From the NCBI GenBank assembly GCA_023228705.1, contig JALOAS010000099.1, positions 1 to 10,136 on the forward strand: 10,136 nt of DNA, given 5' to 3'. A program made the translations under genes and the position numbers. Origin of the DNA: Ottowia sp. (lineage in GTDB: Bacteria; Pseudomonadota; Gammaproteobacteria; Burkholderiales; Burkholderiaceae_C). Below the pieces are notes generated by a model. It searched no databases and had not been told where the DNA came from. It worked only from the letters and a program-made list of their open reading frames with translations. Position 1 is the first letter of the stretch, and every line of letters starts with the position of its first letter. Shown one piece after another: positions 1 through 6,362 of this stretch.

Positions 1-107
1 GCCCAAACCCGCCCACTCCGCGTTGCAAATGCTCGCCATGGCACGGGCCATGCCTGCGCTTTGCGTCTTGATTGGACGGGCTTTGGCGATCCTCTCGGGC
101 GCGATCA
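1..107. other. left-edge region, no supported gene
   Basis: No gene can be supported here. The minus strand stays open from about 107 to the left edge and contains in-frame ATG codons near 50, so the start of a divergent gene running off the window is possible. No family is recognisable and no convincing ribosome binding site precedes those codons. The plus-strand frames end at stops within 66-170 and look non-coding. Confidence 0.3.
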
Positions 108-140
108 ATTCATTCTCAAGCTCTGAGCTTGAGAAAGAAT
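108..140. repeat. 33-bp near-perfect inverted repeat
   Basis: Two 16-base arms (108-123 and 125-140) flank a single central T at 124 and pair at 15 of 16 positions. The inner 11 bases of each arm (113-123 and 125-135) are a perfect match, TTCTCAAGCTC against GAGCTTGAGAA. There is no T-run typical of an intrinsic terminator. It could be an operator for a dimeric regulator, a transcript-end hairpin of a gene outside the window, or a repeated intergenic element. The sequence alone does not decide. Confidence 0.75.
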
Positions 141-148
141 CCCTCATG

Positions 149-188
149 CCCGCTTTGCACGCCAATTGAAACGACTTGCAAAAGCGGG
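149..188. repeat. inverted repeat / hairpin upstream of the flavoprotein gene
   Basis: The arm CCCGCTTTGCA (149-159) pairs with TGCAAAAGCGGG (177-188), leaving one bulged A, across a 17-base loop. It lies 8 bases after the previous palindrome and about 57 bases before the start codon at 245. If transcribed, it would fold into a stable stem in the leader. Its function is unknown. Confidence 0.6.
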
Positions 189-201
189 ATCCGCCCAACC
201 C

Positions 202-222
202 GCCAGCGCCCGGCCCGCTGGC
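202..222. repeat. short GC-rich inverted repeat
   Basis: Perfect 7-base arms, GCCAGCG (202-208) and CGCTGGC (216-222), flank a 7-base loop. A TATACA hexamer (229-234) follows directly and could be a -10 element, but no -35 is visible at a normal distance. That promoter would start transcription only a few bases before the ATG at 245. Confidence 0.4.
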
Positions 223-244
223 AGACGCTATACACTCTGAGCCC

Positions 245-1339
245 ATGACCGCCAACCCGCATCGCAAACACCTGGTTTTGCTTGGCGCCGGCCGTGCCCA
301 TATCCTGGTCCTCAAGGGCCTGGCCAGACGTCGCCGCAGCGACCTGGCCGTCACGCTGGTGACGCCTGCGCCCTACTACATCGCGCCCGAGCTGCTGCCG
401 GGATACGTGGCGGGCGACCATGCGCTGGAAGAATTTCGCATCCCGCTGGACGAGCTGGTCGAGGCCAGCGGCGTCACGTTCGTGCCGGCGCATGTCTACT
501 CGCTGGACCCCAACGCACGCCGCGTGCAGCTGTCCAGCGGCGATGCGCTGCCCTACGACGTGCTTTCGGTCAACGTCGAACCTGCGGTCGAGCGCGAGCA
601 GTTGGAGCAACGCATTCCCGGCGTGCGCGAGCATGCGCTGTTCACGCATCCGGCTGAAATGTTCATCCGCCTGTGGCCGCAACTGCTGGCGCTGGCGCAA
701 CAGCGGCCGCTGCAGGTGGCGGTCATGGCCGGAGACCTGCGCGGCATCGAGTTGGCCATGTCGGCAGCGCACGCGGTTGCCGCGCCGCACGGCAGCCGGG
801 TCACGCTGGTCACGGGCAGCAACCCGCCGCTCAAGCGCCTGCCGGTCGCGCTGCAGCGCAAGCTGGCGCACCGCCTGGAGCAACTGGAAATCACCGTCAT
901 CCACGACGACTGCGTCGGCGTCCAGGACCAGGCCGTGCAGCTGGCCAGCGGCGCCACGCTGGTTTGCGACGCGCCCATCATGACCACCACGGCGTCCACC
1001 CCGCTGTGGCTGGCTCAATCGGGACTGGAGCTGGACGAAGCTGGGCAGCCCGTGCTCAACGAGCGCCTGCAGAGCAACAGCCACCGGCAGGTGTTCATCG
1101 CACCGTACCACCCGCCCATGGAAGCCGGCGTTGCGCTGGAATCGAACCTGCAGGCCGCCATCACCGGCGGGACCTTCAAGAAGGTGGCACTGCACACGCG
1201 GCGCCTGCCCACGATCAGCTGTGGCAGCCAGCACGCAATCGCCAGCTGGGGCCCGCTCGCGCTGGGTGGGCACGAGGTCTGGCGCTGGAAAACCCGCCGC
1301 GACCGGAACAACCTGGTGCTGCTGTTCGACCTGGCGTAG
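245..1339 (+). CDS. NDH-2/SelD-N-like FAD-dependent oxidoreductase homologue with degenerate cofactor motifs
   Basis: The protein has 364 residues from the ATG at 245. An upstream in-frame ATG at 176 would add a Pro-rich tail that looks untranslated. The family is the pyridine nucleotide-disulfide oxidoreductase type found in NDH-2 (COG1252) and in the flavin domain fused to some SelD proteins. Support comes from the N-terminal nucleotide-binding loop LLGAGRAH (12-19), the YDVLS segment (104-108) and a C-terminal VWRWKTRRDR (345-354), which resembles the WKDRIDRR tail of relatives. Several hallmark residues are missing. The second Rossmann loop reads AGDLRGIE (162-169) instead of GxGxxGxE, and the expected GD that contacts FAD is replaced by APYHPP (286-291). 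Redox activity is therefore uncertain. There is no signal peptide or membrane segment. The gene lies 19 bp upstream of the synthase-like gene, probably in the same operon. The ribosome binding site is weak. Confidence 0.8.
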   Translation: MTANPHRKHLVLLGAGRAHILVLKGLARRRRSDLAVTLVTPAPYYIAPELLPGYVAGDHALEEFRIPLDELVEASGVTFVPAHVYSLDPNARRVQLSSGDALPYDVLSVNVEPAVEREQLEQRIPGVREHALFTHPAEMFIRLWPQLLALAQQRPLQVAVMAGDLRGIELAMSAAHAVAAPHGSRVTLVTGSNPPLKRLPVALQRKLAHRLEQLEITVIHDDCVGVQDQAVQLASGATLVCDAPIMTTTASTPLWLAQSGLELDEAGQPVLNERLQSNSHRQVFIAPYHPPMEAGVALESNLQAAITGGTFKKVALHTRRLPTISCGSQHAIASWGPLALGGHEVWRWKTRRDRNNLVLLFDLA

Positions 1340-1358
1340 GCAGGCGGCCGCACCTGCC

Positions 1359-2249
1359 ATGCCTGCCTCCGACAAACAGCGGTCGCGGCAGCGTCCGGGC
1401 CCCGGCGTGCCGGACGCCAGCCAGGCGCATGCAGGCGGTCCGGACGCCAGCATGCGCCACTACGCGTTGCTGTTTGCTGCCGCGGAGCGTCGCGCGGCTG
1501 CGCAGGCACTGTTTGCCTTTTTTGACGAGGTACACGGCATTGGCGACAGCGTCAGCGAACCGCACGTTGCATCGGCCAAGCTGGCCTGGTGGCAGACCGA
1601 GATCGACCATGGCTACCACGGGCTCCCCACGACGCATCCGCTCATGGCCCGCCTCATGCCGTACCTGCGACACCATGGCATAGAGCAGCGTCACCTGCTG
1701 GCCATGGTTGAAGGCAGCGACATCAAGGCCGGGCAAGACGCCTACGCCACGTTTTCCGACCTGACGCGCTATTGCGCGCTCAGCGGCGGCGCGCTGTGGG
1801 AAGCGCTGTCCGGATTCTTCGGCCCGCCGTCCTGGCGCATCACCCGCTACGCGCGCACGCTGGGGCAGGCGCTGCAGTTGACGCGCATCATCCGCGATGT
1901 CGGCCACGACGCACACCATGGCCGCATCTTCCTCCCGGTGGACGAGCTGCAGCAGTTTGGCGTCGACATGGAAGACATCCTCGATGGCAAGCACGGCGAC
2001 GGCCTGCGCCGCCTGCTGCAGTTCCAGGCCGAACGGGCGCGCACCCTCTTCGACGAGGCGATCGGCCACCTCCAGGCCGACGGCCAGCTGCAACCGCACA
2101 AGCCGGGCCTGATCATGACCAGCCTGTACCGCCGCCTGCTCGACCACATGGAAAAGCACGACTTCCCGGTGCTCGCGCAGCGCCCGGACCTGCTGCCGCT
2201 GCGCAAGTTCTGGCTGGCCTGGAAAATGCAGGCGCTGGGACGGTTTTAG
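1359..2249 (+). CDS. HpnD-like squalene/phytoene synthase family protein, first Asp-rich motif degenerate
   Basis: The protein has 296 residues from the ATG at 1359. The first 30 or so residues are Pro/Gly/Ala-rich, and a second ATG at 1452 is a possible start. It aligns well by memory with bacterial presqualene diphosphate synthases (HpnD), which condense two farnesyl diphosphates in hopanoid synthesis. Matching segments are KLAWWQTEI (74-82), RYC (137-139), QLTRIIRDVGHDAHHGRIFLP (within 173-193) and the C-terminal KFWLAWKMQALGR (283-295). The second magnesium-binding motif, D180-xxx-D184, is intact. The first, normally REVDDVVD, reads DEVHGIGD (56-63), so two of its three aspartates are His and Gly. 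No other hopanoid gene is adjacent. The partner upstream is a flavoprotein homologue, not the HpnE type. It may be a paralogue with altered or lost catalysis. Family assignment is firm; function is not. Confidence 0.85.
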   Translation: MPASDKQRSRQRPGPGVPDASQAHAGGPDASMRHYALLFAAAERRAAAQALFAFFDEVHGIGDSVSEPHVASAKLAWWQTEIDHGYHGLPTTHPLMARLMPYLRHHGIEQRHLLAMVEGSDIKAGQDAYATFSDLTRYCALSGGALWEALSGFFGPPSWRITRYARTLGQALQLTRIIRDVGHDAHHGRIFLPVDELQQFGVDMEDILDGKHGDGLRRLLQFQAERARTLFDEAIGHLQADGQLQPHKPGLIMTSLYRRLLDHMEKHDFPVLAQRPDLLPLRKFWLAWKMQALGRF

Positions 2250-2371
2250 CCGAGCATCCGTGTATAGGCGAAGAGCTGCCTCAGGGTCGGTGTTCCGCAT
2301 CGCTGGCAGGAGAACGGGAACGAAGGTCAGCGGCCGCATCCATCAACTGGCCGCCGTGCACAGCGATGGCG

Positions 2372-2406
2372 GCGCAGCGCTTGCCTTTCCTCCGGGCACG
2401 CTGCGC
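2372..2406. terminator. hairpin between convergent genes, possible bidirectional terminator
   Basis: Perfect 8-base arms, GCGCAGCG (2372-2379) and CGCTGCGC (2399-2406), flank a 19-base loop in the 181-bp gap between the converging synthase-like and NnrS genes. The position fits a shared terminator, but there is no T-run on either strand and the loop is long, so this is only a candidate. Confidence 0.25.
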
Positions 2407-2430
2407 ACCCGGACGCGCCTGGACCGGGCC

Positions 2431-3654
2431 CTATTCGTCGCAGCCTACCTTGCCGTCGGCGCGGGCCGACCACCACACCGGCAACATGTGCCAGGCCAGC
2501 AGCGCAAACGCCGCGCACCAGAGCAACGCCGCCGCATACATCCAGGTGGCGTTGCCCGTCAGATAGGTCCAGGCGCGACAGAGCGCTGCCAGCATGATGA
2601 GCAGCGAGCCAAAAATGGGCCACACGTGCTCGCGCTTGTCCAGCCCGCTGTGCGTGTATCCGGCTATGACCATCACCAGGTAGATGGCCAGGCCTATGGC
2701 CCCCACTGTGAGCAGGTGCGTGCCCGCGCCGGTGCTGATGCGGTCCGACAGGATGGCAAGGCCGATCAGGGCATAGCCGGCAGCCATGAAGGCATAGACC
2801 GCGTACAGCAGCAGCGGCCAGCGGCGCAGCAGCGCGCGGCCCACATGCCAATCGCCCATCAGCGCGAGCACCGCGGCGGCCGCGGCCAGCGCCAGCCAAC
2901 CGCTGACCGTGGCCAGCGGCGCCCACATTGGCGTGGCCCACTGCACCAGCGTGAACAGCGCAATGCACAGCAGCGCCATGTTGCGCCGCGGGGGCCGGGC
3001 GACGTAAGGCGGGATGTCTTCATCCGGCCTGGCAGCGGCAACCCGGTCCACCTCCGCGTTGACGATGCGCATGGAAATGCGGCTGAGCGCAACGATGATG
3101 AGCATCTGCACCAGTCCCAGCAGCGCCCGCAGCCAGCGCATGGGGTCCGCGCTGCCGGCCAGCGCGGACCAGTAGAAGCCGACCATGCAAGAGCCCATGG
3201 CGGCCAGCGTCCAGGCAAAGCCCATGTGGCGCCGATCCGGATCGGCCCAGAGCCTGGGCAGGATGGTGGCCGTCAGCAGGCCAACAAAACCCAGCTGCGC
3301 GAGCGCGGCCACGGCCAGTGCGGCCCAGCCCAGCGCGCCGGAGCTCCAGAACGCCACGCGCCCCAGCAACCACAGCGCCACCAGCTGCGCGCTCACGCGG
3401 CGGCAGAAGTCCGGCGTGCGCGTGAATTCTGGCGTGGACGTGAGCACGAACCCGGCGGCTGCGGCCAGCACAAAGCCCAGCAGCAACTCGTGCACATGCC
3501 ACACAAACGGGCCGCCCGCCACCGGCGGCAGCGGCCAGCCCAGCGCCAGGAAGGCCACCCAGCCCAGCATGAGCAGGAACGCCGCCACCGTGGTCAGCGT
3601 GAACAGCGGCCGGAACGCGCACTGCCACAGCGGCTGCTGCAGGCTCGTCAGCAC
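2431..3654 (-). CDS. NnrS-family haem/copper membrane protein, divergent
   Basis: The protein has 407 residues and about twelve hydrophobic segments, the usual NnrS size and layout. NnrS proteins are inner-membrane proteins reported to hold haem and copper and to protect against nitric oxide and related stress. Diagnostic segments are GGPFVWHVHE (47-56), with the conserved histidine pair, and a C-terminal GTHLLTVGAIG followed by AGYTHSGLD. The latter correspond to the HALTVGAIG and GHTGR motifs of typical members and differ from them, which suggests a separate subfamily. A cysteine lies three residues from the end. Translation starts at a GTG inside the end of the ATPase gene (7-bp overlap), with AGGAG five bases upstream, so expression should be coupled to the transporter. 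It is the last gene of the minus-strand operon, and its dependence on the upstream receptor and ABC genes is the main clue to its role. Confidence 0.88.
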   Translation of the reverse strand: MLTSLQQPLWQCAFRPLFTLTTVAAFLLMLGWVAFLALGWPLPPVAGGPFVWHVHELLLGFVLAAAAGFVLTSTPEFTRTPDFCRRVSAQLVALWLLGRVAFWSSGALGWAALAVAALAQLGFVGLLTATILPRLWADPDRRHMGFAWTLAAMGSCMVGFYWSALAGSADPMRWLRALLGLVQMLIIVALSRISMRIVNAEVDRVAAARPDEDIPPYVARPPRRNMALLCIALFTLVQWATPMWAPLATVSGWLALAAAAAVLALMGDWHVGRALLRRWPLLLYAVYAFMAAGYALIGLAILSDRISTGAGTHLLTVGAIGLAIYLVMVIAGYTHSGLDKREHVWPIFGSLLIMLAALCRAWTYLTGNATWMYAAALLWCAAFALLAWHMLPVWWSARADGKVGCDE

Positions 3655-4517
3655 CCGTGCTCCTGCGCTTTCCGGTGCACCGCGGCCAGCACCTGGCCCG
3701 TCATGCCGGCCTGCGGCTGCGTGGCGCTGGCACCGGCGGCATCGCCCCTTGCATCGTCCAGCGGCGGCAGCTCAAACGCCTGGCGCACCACGGGCTGCGC
3801 CAGCAGCGCGGCGGTCTGCGCGTAGGCCCAGGACTCGCTGCGGCGGGCGGCGGACAGCGCCAGTTCGGCGCGGTAGACCAGCTGCCCCGGCGCGCCGCCC
3901 AGGACCAGCACCGTGTCGGCCAGCGTCATGGCTTCCATGAGGTCGTGCGTGATGAGCAGCACGCCCAGCGCGCGTGCCTGCTGCTGCGCGATGAGCAGCG
4001 CGTGCATGCTGGTCCTCAGCCCCACGTCCAGCGCGGAAAACGGCTCGTCCAGCAGCAGCAGGTCCGGCTGAAGCACCAGCGCGCGCGCCAGCGCCGCGCG
4101 GCTCTGCATGCCGCCGGAGAGCTGGTGCGGATACTGCGCCAGCGCCAGCGCGTCCAGGCCGAGCCGCAGCCCCATGTCCTGCGCCACCCGGCGCCGCTGC
4201 CGCGCCGGCAGGCCGCGCGCCTTCAGCCCCAGCGCAATGTTGTCCTGCACTGTCTTCCACGGCAGCAGCCGTGCCTGCTGGAACAGCATGACCGTGTGCG
4301 CAAACCGGTTTGTCAGCGTGCCGCCCTGCAGCGTGGCCAGCCCCGCGCACAGCCGCAGCAACGTGGTCTTGCCACAGCCCGATGGTCCCACCAGCGCCAC
4401 CGTCTGGCCCGGTCGCACCGAAAACGAGATCCCCTGCACCGCCGTGCGCGTCGCGTACGCGTGCTCCACGTCGCGCAGGATGAGACGCGCCTCTGCCGCC
4501 GGCGGCTGCACCCTCAT
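3648..4517 (-). CDS. NitT/TauT-family ABC transporter ATP-binding protein
   Basis: The 289-residue ATPase powers import through the permease encoded just upstream. All core motifs are intact: Walker A GPSGCGKTT (44-52), Q-loop FQQARLLPW (79-87), signature LSGGM (133-137), Walker B LLLLDEP (153-159), D-loop SALD (161-164) and the H-loop His191. The motif style matches the SsuB/TauB/NrtD group. After the usual end, near residue 240, there is an extension of about 50 residues rich in Ala, Gly and Gln that ends in EHGC. Its role is unknown. The ATG overlaps the permease stop by 4 bp (ATGA), and the stop overlaps the NnrS start by 7 bp. These junctions indicate one polycistronic mRNA. Substrate cannot be read from the ATPase. 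Confidence 0.95.
   Translation of the reverse strand: MRVQPPAAEARLILRDVEHAYATRTAVQGISFSVRPGQTVALVGPSGCGKTTLLRLCAGLATLQGGTLTNRFAHTVMLFQQARLLPWKTVQDNIALGLKARGLPARQRRRVAQDMGLRLGLDALALAQYPHQLSGGMQSRAALARALVLQPDLLLLDEPFSALDVGLRTSMHALLIAQQQARALGVLLITHDLMEAMTLADTVLVLGGAPGQLVYRAELALSAARRSESWAYAQTAALLAQPVVRQAFELPPLDDARGDAAGASATQPQAGMTGQVLAAVHRKAQEHGC
3660..3664 (-). promoter_or_regulatory. ribosome binding site of the NnrS gene
   Basis: AGGAG on the minus strand sits five bases before the GTG at 3654, inside the last codons of the ATPase gene. It supports the GTG start and translational coupling. Confidence 0.7.
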
Positions 4518-5305
4518 CCCGGCTCCCGCCAGCGCTCGACCTCGCGCTTGAACGGCTCCAGCAGCAGGTACTCAAGCGCCAGCAGCAGCAGGACGATGAT
4601 GCCTATCCACGCCAGCGTGCCGGCCATGTCCAGTTGCGAGCGGCTGGACGCCAGCGCCGCGCCCACGCCGTCGCTGGAAGCCAGCAGCTCGGCCATGACC
4701 ACCACTTTCCAGGCACTGCCCAGCGCGACGATCCAGCCGGGAAACAGGTAGGACAGCACGTGCGGCAGGTACACGTCCCAGACGCGGTCGCGCCAGCGCA
4801 GCCGGTACGCCTGCGCCAGCTCACGCCAGCCGCCGTCCAGCGTGCGCGCACCCTGCAAGGCACTGGCAAAGACCAGCGGGAAGCAGGCGATGAAGACGGT
4901 GAATATGGGCGTGCCGTCGCCCACGCCGAACCACAGCATTGCCAGCACCAGCCAGGCTATGGGCGGCGTGCCCAGGAGCACGGTGACCCAGGGCCGGGTC
5001 AATACCGACGCCGTGACCGAGACTCCAGCGGCCACGCCCAGCAGGCTGCCCACGCTGATCGCCAGCGCAAGGCCCAGGAACGCACGCCGCGCGGTGATCG
5101 CAAGCTGCGCCAGCAGCGGGCCGCCGGCAGTGCCCAGCTCAGCCAGCGTCCGCGCCGCGTCCATGGGCGTGGGCAGGATGAGCGGCCCGTAGTACGCCGC
5201 CAGCAGCTCCCACAGCGCCATGCCCAGCAGCAGGCTGGCAATGGCGCCCCAGCCGCTCCACAGGTACGCGGGCGTGCCGGCGAGCCGGTGCCAGATCGCG
5301 CTCAT
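4514..5305 (-). CDS. NitT/TauT-family ABC transporter permease
   Basis: The 263-residue inner-membrane permease belongs to the BPD_transp_1 type (SsuC/TauC-like), with about six hydrophobic segments between residues 20 and 250. The cytoplasmic coupling loop that docks on the ATPase is recognisable as ELAQAYRLRWRDRVWDVYLP (162-181). It keeps the terminal LP, but the usual glycine of the EAA motif is Arg. The LLGTPPIAWLVLAMLWFG segment (110-127) is characteristic of this family. The ATG at 5305 follows a TTGAGG sequence two bases upstream, 30 bp after the stop of the binding-protein gene. The gene overlaps the ATPase start by 4 bp. Two such subunits would normally form the channel. Substrate is unknown. 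Confidence 0.95.
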   Translation of the reverse strand: MSAIWHRLAGTPAYLWSGWGAIASLLLGMALWELLAAYYGPLILPTPMDAARTLAELGTAGGPLLAQLAITARRAFLGLALAISVGSLLGVAAGVSVTASVLTRPWVTVLLGTPPIAWLVLAMLWFGVGDGTPIFTVFIACFPLVFASALQGARTLDGGWRELAQAYRLRWRDRVWDVYLPHVLSYLFPGWIVALGSAWKVVVMAELLASSDGVGAALASSRSQLDMAGTLAWIGIIVLLLLALEYLLLEPFKREVERWREPG

Positions 5306-5335
5306 GGCCTCAACCCCGGATGCCTGCCGCGCCGC

Positions 5336-6349
5336 TCAGGCGCCGTAGTAGAAATCATCCCCCGGCAGCTTGCCGCCTATCAGCCCGGGCTCGCGCTCGG
5401 CCAGCTTCTGGTAGAAGAACTCCAGATCGGGACGCGCGTCGGCCGCGGTCACGAACTCGGCCTGGACGGCACGGATGGAATCGGCCACGCCCTCGGGCGT
5501 GAGCATGGATATGCGCTCGGCCACGACGCGCCCGCATGCGTCGGCGTTGGCGCTGCACCACTGCAGCGCCTGGGCATGCGCCTGCTCGAAGCGCTGGATG
5601 AGCGCCGCGTCTTCCATGCGCTGGCCCAGCACCACGATTCCGGCCTGCGGGATGCGCGCGTCCCGATCAAACACCCGCCCCCACTCTGCCTGCAGATCCA
5701 CGCTGCGGTACAGCTGCGGCGCGATGATCTTGACCGGCAGCGACCGGGACTTGATGAACGCCATGGAAATGGCCGGCTCGGCCAGCAGCGCCTGGTCGGC
5801 GCGGCGCGTGAGCAGCAGCTGCATGGCATCAATGGGCGTGGCCACGTAGCGCAACCGGATGTCCTCGCCCACCCGCAAGCCCTGTTTTTCCGCCAGCGTC
5901 TGGAAGATGATGTCGGGCATGTCGCCGCGAAACGGCATGACCAGCTCCTTCCCCACCAGGTCCGCCAGCGTTTTCATTCCCTCGTCGCGCGAGACGATGC
6001 TGAGGATGCCCCAGGTGTTGATGTCCAGGAGCTTGAGCGGCACGCCGCGGTTGTACAGGTTGGCCGCCACGTTGCTGGGCATGGCCATGAAATCGGCCTG
6101 GCCGCCCAGCGCCAGCGCGCGCAGCTGGTCCGGGTCCTTCCACTCGGCAAATTCAACGTGCCCGGCCACGTCGGCCAGGGCATCGCTCTGCACCATGCGG
6201 ATCAGCGGGTTGGAGACACTGGCCATGGGCCCGCCCAGCACGAGCCGGTCCAGCCTGTGCTGCGCCCACGCCGGCACGGCCAGCGGCAGGCTGGCCGCCG
6301 CAGCAGCAGCAAGCAGCCGCCGCCTGTTCATGCGCGTGTCCTGGTTCAT
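5336..6349 (-). CDS. NMT1/TauA-like ABC transporter substrate-binding protein
   Basis: The 337-residue periplasmic binding protein is of the NMT1/THI5-SsuA-TauA type. The N-terminus carries Arg9-Arg10-Arg11 followed by LLAAAAAAS and a likely cleavage after AWA (27-29). The arginine run before a moderate hydrophobic core resembles a Tat signal, although Sec export is also possible. The mature part starts with a strand (LDRLVLGG, 33-40) and has family-typical segments: GGQADFMAMPSNVAANLYNRG (within 82-102), an EGMKTLADLVGKELVMP domain (123-139) and RADQALLAEPA (183-193). The start at 6349 is chosen because GAGGAAGG lies five bases upstream, overlapping the receptor stop. The longer frame from 6379 would overlap the receptor, and the ATG at 6331 is a weaker option. 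Ligands of this family range from sulfonates and nitrate to pyrimidines. The ligand cannot be deduced here. Confidence 0.92.
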   Translation of the reverse strand: MNQDTRMNRRRLLAAAAAASLPLAVPAWAQHRLDRLVLGGPMASVSNPLIRMVQSDALADVAGHVEFAEWKDPDQLRALALGGQADFMAMPSNVAANLYNRGVPLKLLDINTWGILSIVSRDEGMKTLADLVGKELVMPFRGDMPDIIFQTLAEKQGLRVGEDIRLRYVATPIDAMQLLLTRRADQALLAEPAISMAFIKSRSLPVKIIAPQLYRSVDLQAEWGRVFDRDARIPQAGIVVLGQRMEDAALIQRFEQAHAQALQWCSANADACGRVVAERISMLTPEGVADSIRAVQAEFVTAADARPDLEFFYQKLAEREPGLIGGKLPGDDFYYGA

Positions 6350-6354
6350 GATGG

Positions 6355-6362
6355 CCTTCCTC
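6355..6362 (-). promoter_or_regulatory. ribosome binding site that fixes the binding-protein start
   Basis: GAGGAAGG on the minus strand overlaps the TGA of the receptor gene (6361-6363) and is five bases before the ATG at 6349. It favours that start over 6379 and suggests reinitiation after the receptor stop. Confidence 0.65.

Noticed and set aside
116..1453. Minus-strand open frame of about 445 codons opposite the flavoprotein gene
   Set aside because: Shadow frame. The plus strand encodes a recognisable Rossmann protein, and the antisense product has only biased composition.
2260..3825. Plus-strand open frame of about 521 codons opposite NnrS
   Set aside because: Composition is low-complexity Arg/Gln/His, there is no recognisable domain, and the opposite strand has a clear NnrS.
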